Notes: generated by a model from the sequence alone, not told the origin. DNA of 50,740 nt from Nemertoderma westbladi (GCA_032718475.1 JAUCBJ010000312.1:1-50740); one strand, 5' to 3'; positions 10,088 to 21,902 are shown, counted from the first letter of the stretch. A program made the numbers and translations.

Positions 10088-12661
10088 TAGTAACTGGGTA
10101 CTGAAATTAGTAACTGAGGACTGATATTAGTAACTGTGTACTGAAATTTGTAACTGGGTACTGAAATTAGTAAATGTGTACTGAAATTAGTAACTGGGTA
10201 CTGAAATTAGTAACTGAGGACTGATATTAGTAACTGAGGACTGATATTAGTAACTGTGTACTGAAATTAGTAACTGGGTACTGAAATTAGTAAATGTGTA
10301 ATAAAATTAGTAACTGGGTACTGAAATTAGTAACTGAGGACTGATATTAGTAACTGTGTACTGAAATTTGTAACTGGGTACTGAAATTAGTAAATGTGTA
10401 CTGAAATTAGTAACTGGGTACTGAAATTAGTAACTGAGGACTGATATTAGTAACTGAGGACTGATATTAGTAACTGTGTACTGAAATTAGTAACTGGGTA
10501 CTGAAATTAGTAAATGTGTAATAAAATTAGTAACTGGGTACTGAAATTAGTAACTGAGGACTGATATTAGTAACTGTGTACTGAAATTAGTAACTGGGTA
10601 CAGAAATTAGTAACTGTGTACTGAAATTAGTAACTGGGTACTGAAATTAGTAACTGGGTACTGAAATTAGAAACTGTGTACTGAAATTAGTAACTGGGTA
10701 CTGAAATTAGTTACCGGTTTCTGAAATTAGTAACTGTGTACTGAAATTAGTTACTGGGTACTGAAATTAGTAAATGTGTACTGAAATTAGTAACTGTGTA
10801 CTGAAATTAGTAACTGAGGACTGAAATTAGTAACTGGGTACTGAAATTAGTAACTGTGTACTGAAATTAGTAAATGTGTAATGAAATTAGTAACTGGGTA
10901 CTGAAATTAGTAACTGAGGACTGATATTAGTAACTGTGTACTAAAATTAGTAACTAGGTACTGAAATTAGTTACCGGGTACTGAAATTAGTAACTAGGTA
11001 CTGAAATTAGTTACCGTGTACTGAAATTAGTAACTGTGTACTGAAATTAGTAACTGAGGACCGATAGTAGTAACTGTGTACTGAAATTAGTAACTGGGTA
11101 CTGAAATTAGTAAATGTGTACTGAAATTAGTAACTGGGTACTGAAATTAGTAACTGAGGACTGATATTAGTAACTGTGTACTGAAATTAGTAACTGGGTA
11201 CTAAAATTAGTAACTGGGTACTGAAATTAGTAACTGTGTACTGAAATTAGTAACTGGGTACTGAAATTAGTTACCGGTTTCTGAAATTAGTAACTGGGTA
11301 CTGAAATTAGTAACTGTGTACTGGTGTACTGAAATTAGTAACTGTGTACTGAAATTAGTAACTGTGTACTGAAATTAGTAACTGGGTACTGAAATTAGTT
11401 ACCGGTTTCTGAAATTAGTAACTGTGTACTGAAATTAGTTACTGGGTACTGAAATTAGTAACTGTGTACTGAAATTAATAAATGTGTACTGAAATTAGTA
11501 AATGTGTACTGAAATTAGTAACTGTGTACTGAAATTAGTAACTAGGTACTGAAATTAGTAACTGTGTAATGAAATTAGTAACTGTGTACTAAAATTAGTA
11601 ACTGTGTACTGAAATTAGTTACCGGTTTCTGAAATTAGTAACTGTGTACTGAAATTAGTAACTGTGTACTGAAATTAGTAACTAGGTACTGAAATTAGTT
11701 ACCGGGTACTGAAATTAGTAACTGTGTACTGAAATTAGTAACTGGGTACTGAAATTAGTTACCGGGTACTGAAATTAGTAACTGTGTACTGAAATTAGTA
11801 ACAGGATACTGAAATTAGTAAATGTGTACTGAAATTAGTAACTAGGTACTGAAATTAGTTACTGGGTACTGAAATTAGTAACTGTGTACTGAAATTAGTA
11901 ACTGGGTACTGAAATTAGTTACCGGTTTCTGAAATTAGTAACTGGGTACTGAAATTAGTAACTGTGTACTGAAATTAGTTACCGGTTTCTGAAATTAGTA
12001 ACTGGGTACTGAAATTAGTAACTGTGTACTGAAATTAGTAGCGGGTACTGAAATTAGTAACTGGGTACTGAAATTAGTTACCGGTTTCTGAAATTAGTAA
12101 CTGGGTACTGAAATTAGTTACTGGGTACTGAAATTAGTAAATGTGTACTGAAATTAGTAACTGGGTACTGAAATTAGTAACTGTGTACTGAAATTAGTAA
12201 ATATGTACTGAAATTAGTAACTGGGTACTGAAATTAGTAACTGTGTACTGAAATTAGTAAATGTGTACTGAAATTAGTAACTGGGTACTGAAATTAGTAA
12301 ATGTGTACTGAAATTAGTAACTGGGTACTGAAATTAGTTACCGGGTACTGAAATTAGTAACTGTGTACTGAAATTAGTAACTGTGTACTGAAATTAGTAA
12401 CTGGGTAATGAAATTAGTTACCGGGTACTGAAATTAGTTACCGGGTACTGAAATTAGTTACCGGGTACTGAAATTAGTAACTGTGTACTGAAATTAGTAA
12501 CTGGGTACTGAAATTAGTAACTGTGTACTGAAATTAGTAACTGGGTACTGAAATTAGTAACTGTGTACTGAAATTAGTAAATGTGTACTGAAATTAGTAA
12601 CTGGGTACTGAAATTAGTTACCGGGTACTGAAATTAGTTACCGGGTACTAAAATTAGTAAC
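10088..12661 (+). repeat. Higher-order duplication in satellite, copy 2
   Basis: The second copy of the large satellite duplication. Its first 220 bp (10088-10307) are themselves repeated in tandem (10308-10527), seen from the marker TTGTAACTGG at 10148 and 10368. The history is therefore a 2467-bp shift followed by a 220-bp tandem duplication. Confidence 0.88.
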
Positions 12662-13836
12662 GGTGTATGTACTGAAATTAGTAACTGGGTACTGAAATTA
12701 GTAACTGTGTACTGAAATTAGTTACCGGGTACTGAAATTAGTTACCGGGTACTGAAATTAGTAACTGGGTACTGAAATTAGTAACTGTGTACTGAAATTA
12801 GTAACTGGGTACTGAAATTAGTTACCGGTTTCTGATATTAGTAACTGTGTACTGAAATTAGTAACTGGGTACTGAAATTAGTAACTGTGTACTGAAATTA
12901 GTAACTGGGTACTGAAATTAGTAACTGGGTACTGAAATTAGTTACCGGGTACTGAAATTAGTAACTGTGTACTGAAATTAGTAACGGTGTACTGAAATTA
13001 GTAACAGGGTACTGAAATTAGTAAATGTGTACTGAAATTAGTAACTAGGTACTGAAATTAGTTACCGGGTACTGAAATTAGTAACTGTGTACTGAAATTA
13101 GTAACTGTGTACTGAAATTAGTAACAAGGTACTGAAATTAGTTACCGGGTACTGATATTAGTAACTATGTACTGAAATTCGTAACTGAGTACTGAAATTA
13201 GTTACCGGGTACTGAAATTAGTAACTGTGTACTGAAATTAGTAACAGGGTACTGAAATTAGTAAATGTGTACTGAAATTAGTAACTAGGTACTGAAATTA
13301 GTTACCGGGAACTGAAATTAGTAACTGTGTACTGAAATTAGTAACTGTGTACTGAAATTAGTAACTGTGTACTGAAATTAGTAACTGTGTACTGAAATTA
13401 GTAACTGGGTACTGAAATTAGTTACCGGGTACTGAAATTAGTAACTGTGTACTGAAATTAGTAACTGTGTACTGAAATTAGTAACAGGGTACAGAAATTA
13501 GTTACCGGGTACTAAAATTAGTAACTGTGTACTGAAATTAGTAGCTGGGTACTGAAATTAGTAACAGGGTACAGAAATTAGTTACCGTGTACTGAAATTA
13601 GTAACTGTGTACTGAAATTAGTAACTGTGTACTGAAATTAGTGACTGAGTACTGAAATTAGTAACTGTCTACTGAAATTAGTAACTGGGTACTGAAATTA
13701 GTAACTGTGTACTAAAATTAGTAACTGGGCACTGAAATTAGTTACCGGGTACTGAAATTAGTAACTGTGTACTAAAATTAGTAACTGGGTACTGAAATTA
13801 GTAACTGTGTAGTGAAATTAGTAACTGGGTACTCAA

Positions 13837-14213
13837 TACTATGACAATATCACTGGTCATAAACTGTATTCCAATAGCTCCTTCACCTATATGACATTAT
13901 CTTTGGCCTGAGTGAGAATCTTCTGTAACTCCCAGTGTTGCACTGGTGCAACATGCGGTTTTTCAATGATATTATTGAAAATATCCATCTACAGGGTCAA
14001 GCTTGGATATGTTGGAAACTACATACACTTGTCCAGTCAAAAATATCTTAATAGACGACCGTATCTTAATAAACTATCTTTACTGTGAGATCTGTTATCA
14101 ACAACCAAAGACAGGTATTTTGAGTTGGATTAGAGTAAGCAAGACTTGTGCCACAATATAAATATACCTACAGTAAGTAATATATTACATAATTTGATCT
14201 AGACAGTATATTA
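13837..14213. other. Non-coding sequence after satellite
   Basis: No feature recognised. Confidence 0.4.
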
Positions 14214-14456
14214 GAGACAGGAGGGGAATCTAGACGCAAAAAACGGCCTTGGAGAATTAATATCCCGCCTCAATGTTGAATTCTCAATTTAGGGAAAGGA
14301 GCAGGTTACAGTCGCACGATATTTTAACCAAAACAATAAACTAAACACAATAGAACATACTACAGTTTTATTTTTGAAAGTAATCATCTGTTATTTGCGT
14401 CCAATTTCTCCTGGAGAGGGATGAATTTTTATTGCGTCCAGTTTCCCCCCTATCTG
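14214..14456. mobile_element. hAT-type MITE, copy 2, with 8-bp TSD
   Basis: A 243-bp element flanked by a perfect 8-bp duplication GTATATTA (14206-14213 and 14457-14464). Its right end reads inward CAGATAGGGGGGAAACTGG..., and the left end is an imperfect match. An 8-bp target duplication with CAG-type ends is the signature of the hAT superfamily. The interior contains GGGAAAGGAGCAGGTTACAG and AACCAAAACAATAAAC, the same words that make up the tandem array at 19936-20530. Confidence 0.82.
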
Positions 14457-14802
14457 GTATATTACAGTACCAATAAATAGTAAGAATTACGAACTCACCT
14501 CTAGAACTTTGTCGATATATACTAAATATACTAAACTACTATACGTAATATATCACTATAATCTTAGACTAATGTCTTAATCAGGTTAAATCTTAATCTA
14601 TCAATATATCACTATAATAAGGTCTCACTATAATAAAGCTGCGGGGCCGTCGCGCAGCACGAGAGCGTATATGAAAAATACTAAACAATTTATGGGCAAT
14701 TATTATTATTATTATCAATTGGGCAGTTAGTGTCACTTTATTCGATTTAGGTCGCTTTATTCGTTTTTGTGATTAAAATATAAAATTTAGGTACTTAACA
14801 TT
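14457..14802. other. Non-coding sequence
   Basis: AT-rich, with short internal echoes of TATCACTATAAT; no gene seen. Confidence 0.4.
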
Positions 14803-15000
14803 CAGAATGGAATCCCTTGTATTTGGATTTCTTCATCTGGATAATAGAGTCCAGCCATTTCTCTGACACAGAATGGAATCCCTTGTATTTGTATTTCTTC
14901 ATCTGGTTAATAGAGTCCAGCCATTTCTCTGACACAGAATGGAATCCCTTGTATTTATATTTCTTCATATGGATAATAGAGTCCAGCCATTTCTCTGACA
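14803..15000 (+). repeat. Three tandem 66-bp units
   Basis: Units start at 14803, 14869 and 14935 with CAGAATGGAATCCCTTGTAT and end CCAGCCATTTCTCTGACA. Since 66 is divisible by three, the opposite strand stays open as a 22-residue repeat (containing SEKWLDSI), which is not evidence of coding. Two diverged units of the same repeat are at 31035-31175, again next to the duplicated exon. Confidence 0.93.
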
Positions 15001-15183
15001 CTTTGAAAATTGTTCTCATATTCATTTCTACATTGTCGATATATGAAAAGACTCGGATATTTTTCTCAAATTTCCCGAGAAAATTTTTTGATGTTTTTCT
15101 CACATTTGCTGAGAAAAATTTTACCAAAAATTGCAAAGATTTTAGATTAAACATGGTTTTCTCAATCAATATTTTTATTATAC

Positions 15184-15530
15184 AACCAAAACAATAAATG
15201 GTCACTTCAGGAGTAACAGTTTTAAGGGCCTCCACCTGTGCTGTACTGTTACTGCTGTACTGTAGGTAGTTATACAGTAGTAACGGTGCTGTGTTCTGTA
15301 ACCGTCTCCTTCCCCTCAATTGGTTTATGACGTGTGTTACTTATATTATGTGGAGGCCCCCAAACAAGTTGATCCCGCCACTTCAATTGTGGGAAAGGAG
15401 CAGGTTGCAGAGGCGGGCTTTTCTAACGAAAACATGAGACTACATCTAATGGAGCTGTTGTCAGGTTGTGTTTATTTGCACCAATCCACCAATACTGGTG
15501 AACCAGTACAATAAATAACAGTTGACAGTA
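15184..15530. mobile_element. MITE fragments related to the hAT family
   Basis: Pieces at 15184-15210 (AACCAAAACAATAAAT) and 15365-15440 (TCCCGCCACTTCAATTGTGG, then GAAAGGAGCAGGTTGCAG) match the interiors of the elements at 1485 and 14214 and the 67-bp array at 19936. They look like broken or recombined copies. Sequence between them, including the short ORF at 15320-15514, is not recognisable. Confidence 0.5.
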
Positions 15531-15819
15531 ATACTGCAGTTGTTAAAAATTCAGTGCCCCTGAAACGGAAACTGGAAAGAGCCATTCGTCGTGGTTAGGG
15601 AATAGGCTTCGTATATTTTGATATTTTGGTGAGAAAAGCTTCAGGCAGTCAGGCTAGATTGAATTTAATTAAACCAGATAAAAACCTTAAAGAACAAAAA
15701 CTAAACTCAGAACTATCATAACTGTCACTATAAATAAACAATTGCCGGTACTCTGACCAGTTTGGCGGCAATTCGGACTAAAGGATGTTTACTATACAAA
15801 TCAAATCATAGTAACTCAC

Positions 15820-16716
15820 CGATACCGAAAACTGTAGATTTAGAGGCGAACTGAAGGTTGTAGGTGTTGGGAAGGTTTAAGTTGAAGTCGTCTAGAGACT
15901 GAGTAGTGAGGGTTGGTGAGGAGCTAGTGTCTGTTGGGATATTGTGACGGATTCCATATGATACATCTATAGGGGAGAACAAATCGCCCAAGCCATTGCC
16001 AACCTCGTTTAGGTCGGGTTTATATTCCAGTTCGTCTTCCGTCTTAATGCGTAGTCCTACCGGAACATCTGACCGGTCTGATAAAGGTTGGGTAGAATAA
16101 TGGTTTGAGTTGATTGTGGTTACTGCAGTACTGCGGGAGTATCGTAATAAAGTTGAACTGGCTGTAGTATTATTCGATTCAGATTCAATGGGGTTTGGTT
16201 TGGTGTCTATCGGACTCAGTTTGGGATCTATTTGTCTTTGTTCTCCCGGTAGGTCTGCCTGGTTGAGATGTTGTAACCTAACCACAGGCTGCATAGAGGA
16301 GGGTTCAGTAGGTGGCGTGCGTTGATTTGAGTACCGTATCGAGATTGCGGATGTTTTCCTGTCGCAGGATTGTCATTGTGGTGGTACGTAGGTGTCGACG
16401 TCGATGTCGTCAATGGACACTGCGGCATACTGGTCTCGCGGTTACCGGTAGTTGGGACAGTGTCCGGTGATTGAGTCGTGTTATCCGAGGAGGTGGAGGC
16501 GTTGTTAGACCCAGTAGAGAGTGAACGCAGCAGCCATTCGCTAATATGACCTGCCGTACATTTCCTAACAACATAATTGTCCAGAAAACTCGAGTTCGCG
16601 TCCAGGTATTCTTCGAGAAACGTCCGCACAAACGAATCATTTTCTGAACAGATGTTCGCGAACATAGATTTGGTAATTAGCAATGCGTTGTCCGACTCAC
16701 AAGTAAACCGTTCCAT
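15820..16716 (-). pseudogene. Duplicated zinc-finger-gene 5' exon, copy A
   Basis: A minus-strand exon from the ATG at 16716 to a consensus donor (ATCG, then GTGAGT, at 15819). The N-terminus has a folded-looking helical segment (FLEEYLDANSSFLDNYVVRK, then WLLRS), followed by a long Ser/Thr/Pro/Asn-rich stretch and then RIKTEDELEYKPDLNEVGNG, where IKTE is a sumoylation-type motif common in transcription factors. The frame shifts near 16330-16350 through small indels relative to copy B. Copy B at 31436-32376 shares most of the sequence plus flanks. No zinc-finger exon follows this copy, so it looks like a stranded duplicate. The N-terminal segment also faintly resembles the start of PDE5/PDE11 phosphodiesterases. 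Confidence 0.6.
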
Positions 16717-17099
16717 TGTCTGTTTGACTTCAGAGTTCAGGTTGCAAGTCTGAGGTCGTCCCGGTGCGGTACAGTACGATAAGCAAAGAATAGTATTTCT
16801 TAATACTGTAATAGGCCTAAATCAGTAAATGCCTAATGCAGTAATACAGTAATATGCTTGTAAATAATCAGTAATCACCTTCACCTTTGCTAAAAACCAA
16901 CACTTATGTTATATAAGTCGGTACAAAGTGTGCGAAAGTCATCAATCGCGCTTGGATTTACTTGGCTTTCGACGAGTCATTGCACAAACATATTTCGCGC
17001 GTTTTAGAAACAATAGAGGGAGCAGCAGTTTGTTTCCTGCACCGAGATTGCCTGTTGATAAGTGAGTTTTAACTTGTTTCAAGCCATTTCACACCAAAT
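16717..17099. other. Flank of duplicated exon
   Basis: The first about 140 bp match the flank of copy B (32377-32515), so the duplication extends upstream of the ATG. The rest is unique-looking, with no gene. Confidence 0.5.
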
Positions 17100-17154
17100 A
17101 ACTCTATATAATGATGTTTTGTGTATTATACACAAAACATCATTATATAGAGTT
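17100..17154. repeat. Perfect palindrome 1 (26-bp arms)
   Basis: Arms of 26 bp (AACTCTATATAATGATGTTT...) around a 3-bp centre (TTA). It would extrude as a long perfect hairpin and is immediately followed by a second palindrome. Confidence 0.95.
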
Positions 17155-17191
17155 ACACGAATATAGTTTATACTATAAACTATATTCGTGT
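17155..17191. repeat. Perfect palindrome 2 (18-bp arms)
   Basis: Arms ACACGAATATAGTTTATA and complement around a single central C, starting at the base after palindrome 1 ends. Confidence 0.95.
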
Positions 17192-17386
17192 TAGTTTTAA
17201 AAAAAAAAACATAATAAATATAGGCTATGTCACTAGGCTACTGTCAGAATAAACTTAACAGTTATATTTCACGCAATAATCTCCAGTTCCATTTTTTTTT
17301 TGGAAAAAAGTGTTATTTTTATGAGTTTTGTATATAAACCCAGCTACCCATTACAAAAAAATCAAAAAAAATCGAGGTTAGGTATA

Positions 17387-19389
17387 CAGTCGGGGTCTCA
17401 AAGTGCATCTGTTCTTTGAGATTTTCTCAAAGAACTAAAAGTGTCTCAAATTTCTAAAAGTGGTCCAAGAAAATGACAAAGTGTCCTCAAAGATTTCAAA
17501 GTAGTACTGTCAGTCATTTCATACAGTCCTGCCTGAAGCTGGCTATGGTATGGGGTATATTGACTTTGACTATAGGGTAAAATATAAGTAATAAAAAACT
17601 CTATGAAACAATAAAAATGCCTTCAAAAAATACTGCAGTAATAAATATTTGTTACTGAAAGTAAGAATTAAACTTACTGCAGTAATAAATAATTGTCTTT
17701 TTCTGCAGTAACAAATAATTTGTTACTGCGGTATAAATTTTTATTCAATTATTTATTAATTTATTAATATTGATTATTGCAGTAATAAATATTTGCTACT
17801 GCAGTAATAAATATTTGTTACTGCGGTAATAAATATTTATTACTGCAGTAATAAATATTTGTTACTGCAGTAATTGTTATATGTTACTGCAGTAACTAAT
17901 ATTTAATACGGCAGTATTTTTTGTAGGTATTTTTATTGTTTCATAGAGGATTTTATTAATTTATATTTGGACTCTTTAGAGACGCCATAATTGCGGGTTA
18001 TCGGAATGTGTTGGTATTTGTGTCTTAGACAGTTTGTCTATGTTGCCCTATCTATATTAATGTATAGTGCTAATACTATACTGTTTAAATTTGTTTAGCC
18101 CACGTGAACGCCGAATACCTTTACCAATGCATTTCAATGGTCAACCAGCCATACTTTGCCGCACTGTAAATTGTGTTATACAAAGTAAAGAATAACGATA
18201 GAGGCAGGAATAAAGATAAATGATTCAAGCGCACTAATTGGCTGTTCCCATAGATGTTTTAGGTATTGTTGTTGCGCAATGCATAATGGTCAGAGCGACC
18301 GCCCAGTCTGCCAAAATCTATTATGTAATCAAATGGTACCACAAGCCAAGCAAAGCATGTGACAGTTATTTCCGACTCTGTACCTGTTTGTTTGAAGGTC
18401 GCCGTCCGTGGGTCGCTACTCACTAGCTGTGATTGATAGTTTAAACTGGGTGCCACTTTGCCAGAAGGCGGTACACATCAATTGAATATGAGGCAAACAT
18501 TTAAAATATGCTCAAATATAAACGCCAGCGGCAGGGGATATTTTAATATCTCTATTAAGCTAAAACAACACAAGATTGTAGCCGTTCTATCGTACTTGAA
18601 AGTCGAAAGCCTTTCTTAGTTTTTAAGAAGGAATTCTCGCGCTCTCGTAAACATAGTTATCATATTAATTAAACAGTTAAGGTAGTACGGTTTGACCTGA
18701 GGCTGAGGTGACTAATGAAATGAATAACAAATGTTATTACAAGCTTTCTCCCAACAGGGCTTCTTTATGTCATTATAATGAAACTGCGTATACACAGAGA
18801 TACTACAGTGCAGTTTCTCTTATATTAATTGTTAAGCTGATATTGTATTATGTTATTAAAATAATCAATCTTGTCAAGTATTAATCTTGTTTCACTAATT
18901 ATGTTTCATGTATTATTTGAATGAATGTTTTTTAGAAAGACTTTAGGGTGCCGTAAATTCAATTTGTACTTGCGACCGAAAACCCATCCCGTAATGACCT
19001 CAGGAACCTCAATTTGATAAATTAATGGTAATATAGCTTCTATGAAACAACTGGCCAGCACACAAGTATCACTTTGTTGCCCGCATAATATTATTCCCCG
19101 AGAATGCCTCTGCCTCTCAGTTAACTTACCACGAGCTGTCAATCAGGAATACCTCGGAGTTTATTTTCTCAAAGAATTAAAAGTGCCGCAAACTACCTCA
19201 AAGTGACATTTCTCAAAGAATTCAAAGAATTCAAAGTGCCTAAAAGCAGGAAATCACTTTGAGATTCCCAACTAAAAGTGTCTACAAGAATTCAAAGCGG
19301 CCGTTTGGAGTAATGTAATGACTTTTAGACACTTTTAGAAAAACTTTGAGAAAAACTCAAAGAACAGATGCACTTTGAGACCCCGACTG
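17387..19389. mobile_element. 2.0-kb element, Tc1/mariner-like ends
   Basis: Inverted ends CAGTCGGGGTCTCAAAGTGC continue to about 40 bp, nearly identical at 17387 and, reversed, at 19389. TA (possibly TATA) flanks both ends, which fits a TA-target DNA transposon. Subterminal regions on both sides (17396-17515, 19165-19380) hold many short repeats of CTCAAAG/AAAGTG, possible transposase binding sites. The interior has no transposase-like ORF, so the element is non-autonomous. A MITE is nested at 17590-17960. Confidence 0.75.
17590..17960. mobile_element. Nested MITE with CTGCAG palindrome array
   Basis: About 370 bp with inverted ends of about 50 bp: left CTCTATGAAACAATAAAAAT near 17600, right its complement near 17930-17950. 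The core consists of repeats of TTACTGCAGTAATAAATATT in both senses, each unit being itself palindromic. No coding capacity. Confidence 0.75.
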
Positions 19390-19519
19390 TATATGGGTTA
19401 ATGTTATATTAAATCTCTGAATAACTGGAGAGTTTTAAGAAATATCCGAACTTGGAAATTTTGCAATTTGGCATAGGCCTATACAACGAAGAGAGCTACT
19501 CCGACTCAAATTGTAATTC

Positions 19520-19912
19520 TGTAAGGCAGTGATTTTTTATGTCCTTTTATTTGACTTTTTTGTCCTCCTTTTTTTCGAATTGTGCATAATGACTTTTGTT
19601 GTCCTTTAAATCACTTTTATTGTCCTTTTAATGACTTTTTATGTATGTATTTCTTCAAACTGTCAGACAGATGATTTCTGGACTGTCCGACAGTTGATTT
19701 CAACATGCCTATGCCAAAACATTCAAAATTTGTTGATTTCTGGTCTGTCAGACAGTTGGTTTCACTATGCCTGTGCCAAAACATTCCATGATTCCATGAT
19801 TTATAGACTATGAGATAGAATTCCATATGCGCCTGTGGTAAAAGACTCTAAATTTAATAGTTTGTGGTTGTTGTCGATAATCGATTACCACATGACGTAG
19901 CAAAACACTCAT
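19520..19912 (+). repeat. Two short diverged tandem repeats
   Basis: At 19520-19640, about four loose units of ATGACTTTTNTTGTCCTTT. At 19660-19912, about 65-bp units beginning GATTTCTGGACTGTCCGACA and including ATGCCAAAACATTC; two are clear (19672, 19736) and two decayed. The short ORFs on both strands here follow the repeat and are not supported. Confidence 0.6.
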
Positions 19913-19935
19913 TTTATAGCCAAAAACAATTACCA

Positions 19936-20530
19936 ATTGATGGAAAGGAGCAGGTTAAGGCCGGATTTTCTAACCAAAACAATACACAATCACTTTACCA
20001 AATCAGGGAAAGGAGCAGGTTACAGAGGCGGGATTTTCTAACCAAAACAATAAACGATTATTTAACTAATTGAGGGAAAGGAGCAGGTTACAGAGACGGG
20101 ATTTTCTAACCAAAACAATAAACGATAACATTACCAATTGAGAGAAAGGAGCAGGTTACAGATGCGGGATTTAACCAAAACAATAAACAGTCACTTTACC
20201 AAATCAGGGAAAGGAGCAGGTTACAGAGACGGGATTTTCTAACCAAAACAATAAACGATAACATTACCAATTGAGAAAAAGGAGCAGGTTACCGAGGCGG
20301 GATTTCCTAACCAAAACAATAAACGATCACTTAATTAATTGAGGGAAAGGGGCAGGTTACAGAGGCGGGATTTTTAACCGAAACAATAAACCGTCACTTT
20401 ACAAAATGAAGGAAAGGAGCAGGTTACAGAGGCGGGCCTTTCTAACCAAAACAATAAACAGTCACTTTACCAAATCAGGCAAAGGAGCAGGTTACCGTTA
20501 CAGATGAGGCGGGATTTTAATGTAATCTAT
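19936..20530 (+). repeat. 67-bp minisatellite derived from hAT MITE
   Basis: Nine to ten units of about 67 bp: GGAAAGGAGCAGGTTACAG, AGGCGGGATTTTCTAACC, AAAACAATAAACG, then ATTACCAATTGA or TTTACCAAATCA. Unit starts lie near 19941, 20006, 20073, 20142, 20207, 20274, 20343, 20410 and 20478. The whole unit corresponds to the interior of the MITEs at 1485 and 14214. Confidence 0.92.
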
Positions 20531-20824
20531 ATTACTACTACTATTATCAGACTATTATTACTACTATTACTATTATTTACTAGCTTATTTATGTAATATT
20601 TTAGCTTAATCTATTAGTTTAATTACGATTTACTGTGCGCGTACGTAATCTTAATTACATTCTACCGTAAAACATTACCAATATTATAATTAATATTTAC
20701 CCCGACTGGGGTTGTATCTTATTGTAAACAAATATTACAAGCTGACAAGCTAATAATGCTGTTGCGATACGGTTGTTTATTTCATATGTTGGCCCTGAAA
20801 AGGGCCATTTGGGTTGGTTAAGGT

Positions 20825-21897
20825 ATACTGCTACCTGAGGGTAGGGGTTGGCGCTACTCCTGTCTGCTACCCGAAGGTAGGGGTATGGCGCTACTCCTAT
20901 CTGCTACCCGAGGGTAGGGGTTGGCGCTACTCCTGTCTGCTACCCGAAGGTCGGGGTTGGCGCTACTCCTATCTGCTACCCGATGGTAGGGGTGGGCGCT
21001 ACTCCTATCTGCTACCCGAGGGTAGGGGTGGGCGCTACTCCTATTTGTTACCCGAGAGTAGGGGTGGGCGCTACTCCTATCTGCTACCCGAGGGTAGGGG
21101 TGGGTGCTACTCCTATCTGCTACCCGAGGGTAGGGGTGGACGCTACTCCTATCTGCTTCCCGAGGGTACGGGTTGGCGCTACTCCTATCTGCTACCCGAA
21201 GGTAGGGGTGGGCGCTACTCCTATCTGCTTCCCGAGGGTAGGGGTGGGCGCTACTCCTATCTGCTTCCCGAGGGCAGGGGTGGGCGCTACTCCTATCTGC
21301 TTCCCGAGGGTAGGGGTTGGCGCTACTCCTATCAGCTACCCGAAGGTAGGGGTGGACGCTACTCCTATCTGCTACCCGAGAGTAGGGGTGGGCGCTACTC
21401 CTATCTGCTACCCGAGGGTAGGGGTGGGCGCTACTCCTATCTGCTTCCCGAGGGTAGGGGTGGGCGCTACTCCTATCTGCTTCCCAAGGGTAGGGGTTGG
21501 CGCTACTCCTATCTGCTACCCGAAGGTAGGGGTGGACGCTACTCCTATCTGCTACCCGAGAGTAGGGGTGGGCGCTACTCCTATCTGCTACCCGAAGGTA
21601 GGGGTGGACCTACTCCTATCTGCTACCCGGGAGTAGGGGTGGACGCTACTCCTATCTGCTACCCGGGGGTAGGGGTGGGCGCTACTCCTATCTGCTACCC
21701 GAGGGTAGGGGTGAGCGCTACTCCTATCTGCTTCCCGAGGGTAGGGGTTGGCGCTACTCCTATCTGCTACCCGAAGGTAGGGGTGGACGCTACTCCTATC
21801 TGCTACCCGAGAGTAGGGGTGGATGCTACTCCTATCTGATACCCGAAGGTAGGGGTGGGCGCTACTCCTATCTGCTACCCGAGGGTAGGGGTGGGCA
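20825..21897 (+). repeat. 36-bp GC-rich minisatellite, about 30 units
   Basis: The unit is GGTAGGGGTGGGCGCTACTC followed by CTATCTGCTACCCGAG, with single-base variants. GGGTAGGGG and CTACCC allow pairing within and between units. Because 36 is a multiple of three, frames stay open on both strands (a 12-residue repeat containing RYSYLLPE on plus), but the long plus frame has no proper ATG at its start and no flanking coding signal. It ends right at the fold-back element at 21903. Confidence 0.95.
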
Positions 21898-21902
21898 GTA
21901 CA

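Larger units (their letters stand above)
6604..13836. repeat. 7.2-kb satellite of 20-bp units
   Basis: About 360 tandem copies of a 20-bp unit, consensus ACTGAAATTAGTAACTGTGT, with variants ending GGGT, GAGG or AGGT, and a second subtype with TTACCGG followed by GTA or TTTC. Frame-independent stops (TAG, TAA) make it non-coding in every frame. Spacing is strictly 20 bp apart from rare indels (6745, 8631, 9351, 11318, 12661). It directly abuts the truncated LINE-A copy 2 and ends in unrelated sequence near 13836. Confidence 0.97.

Noticed and set aside
6604-13836. CRISPR-like array
   Set aside because: Units are contiguous with no unique spacers, and the organism is eukaryotic.
14795-15319. 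174-codon minus ORF
   Set aside because: Driven by the 66-bp tandem repeat; the rest is AT-rich sequence without motifs.
15820-16716. PDE5/PDE11-type phosphodiesterase N-terminus
   Set aside because: The FLEEYLD...RK...WLL segment is similar in style, but the splice phase to the C2H2 exon in copy B and the sumoylation-type motif favour a zinc-finger factor; no GAF or catalytic domain is present.
18238-19142. Possible transposase in the 2.0-kb element
   Set aside because: The short frames on either strand show no DDE or DNA-binding motif.
19864-20073. Short ORF at the start of the 67-bp array
   Set aside because: Continues into repeat units; no ATG context or motif.
20814-21839. 341-codon ORF with a 12-residue repeat
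   Set aside because: Follows the 36-bp array exactly, begins without an ATG, and is also open on the other strand and in a second plus frame.
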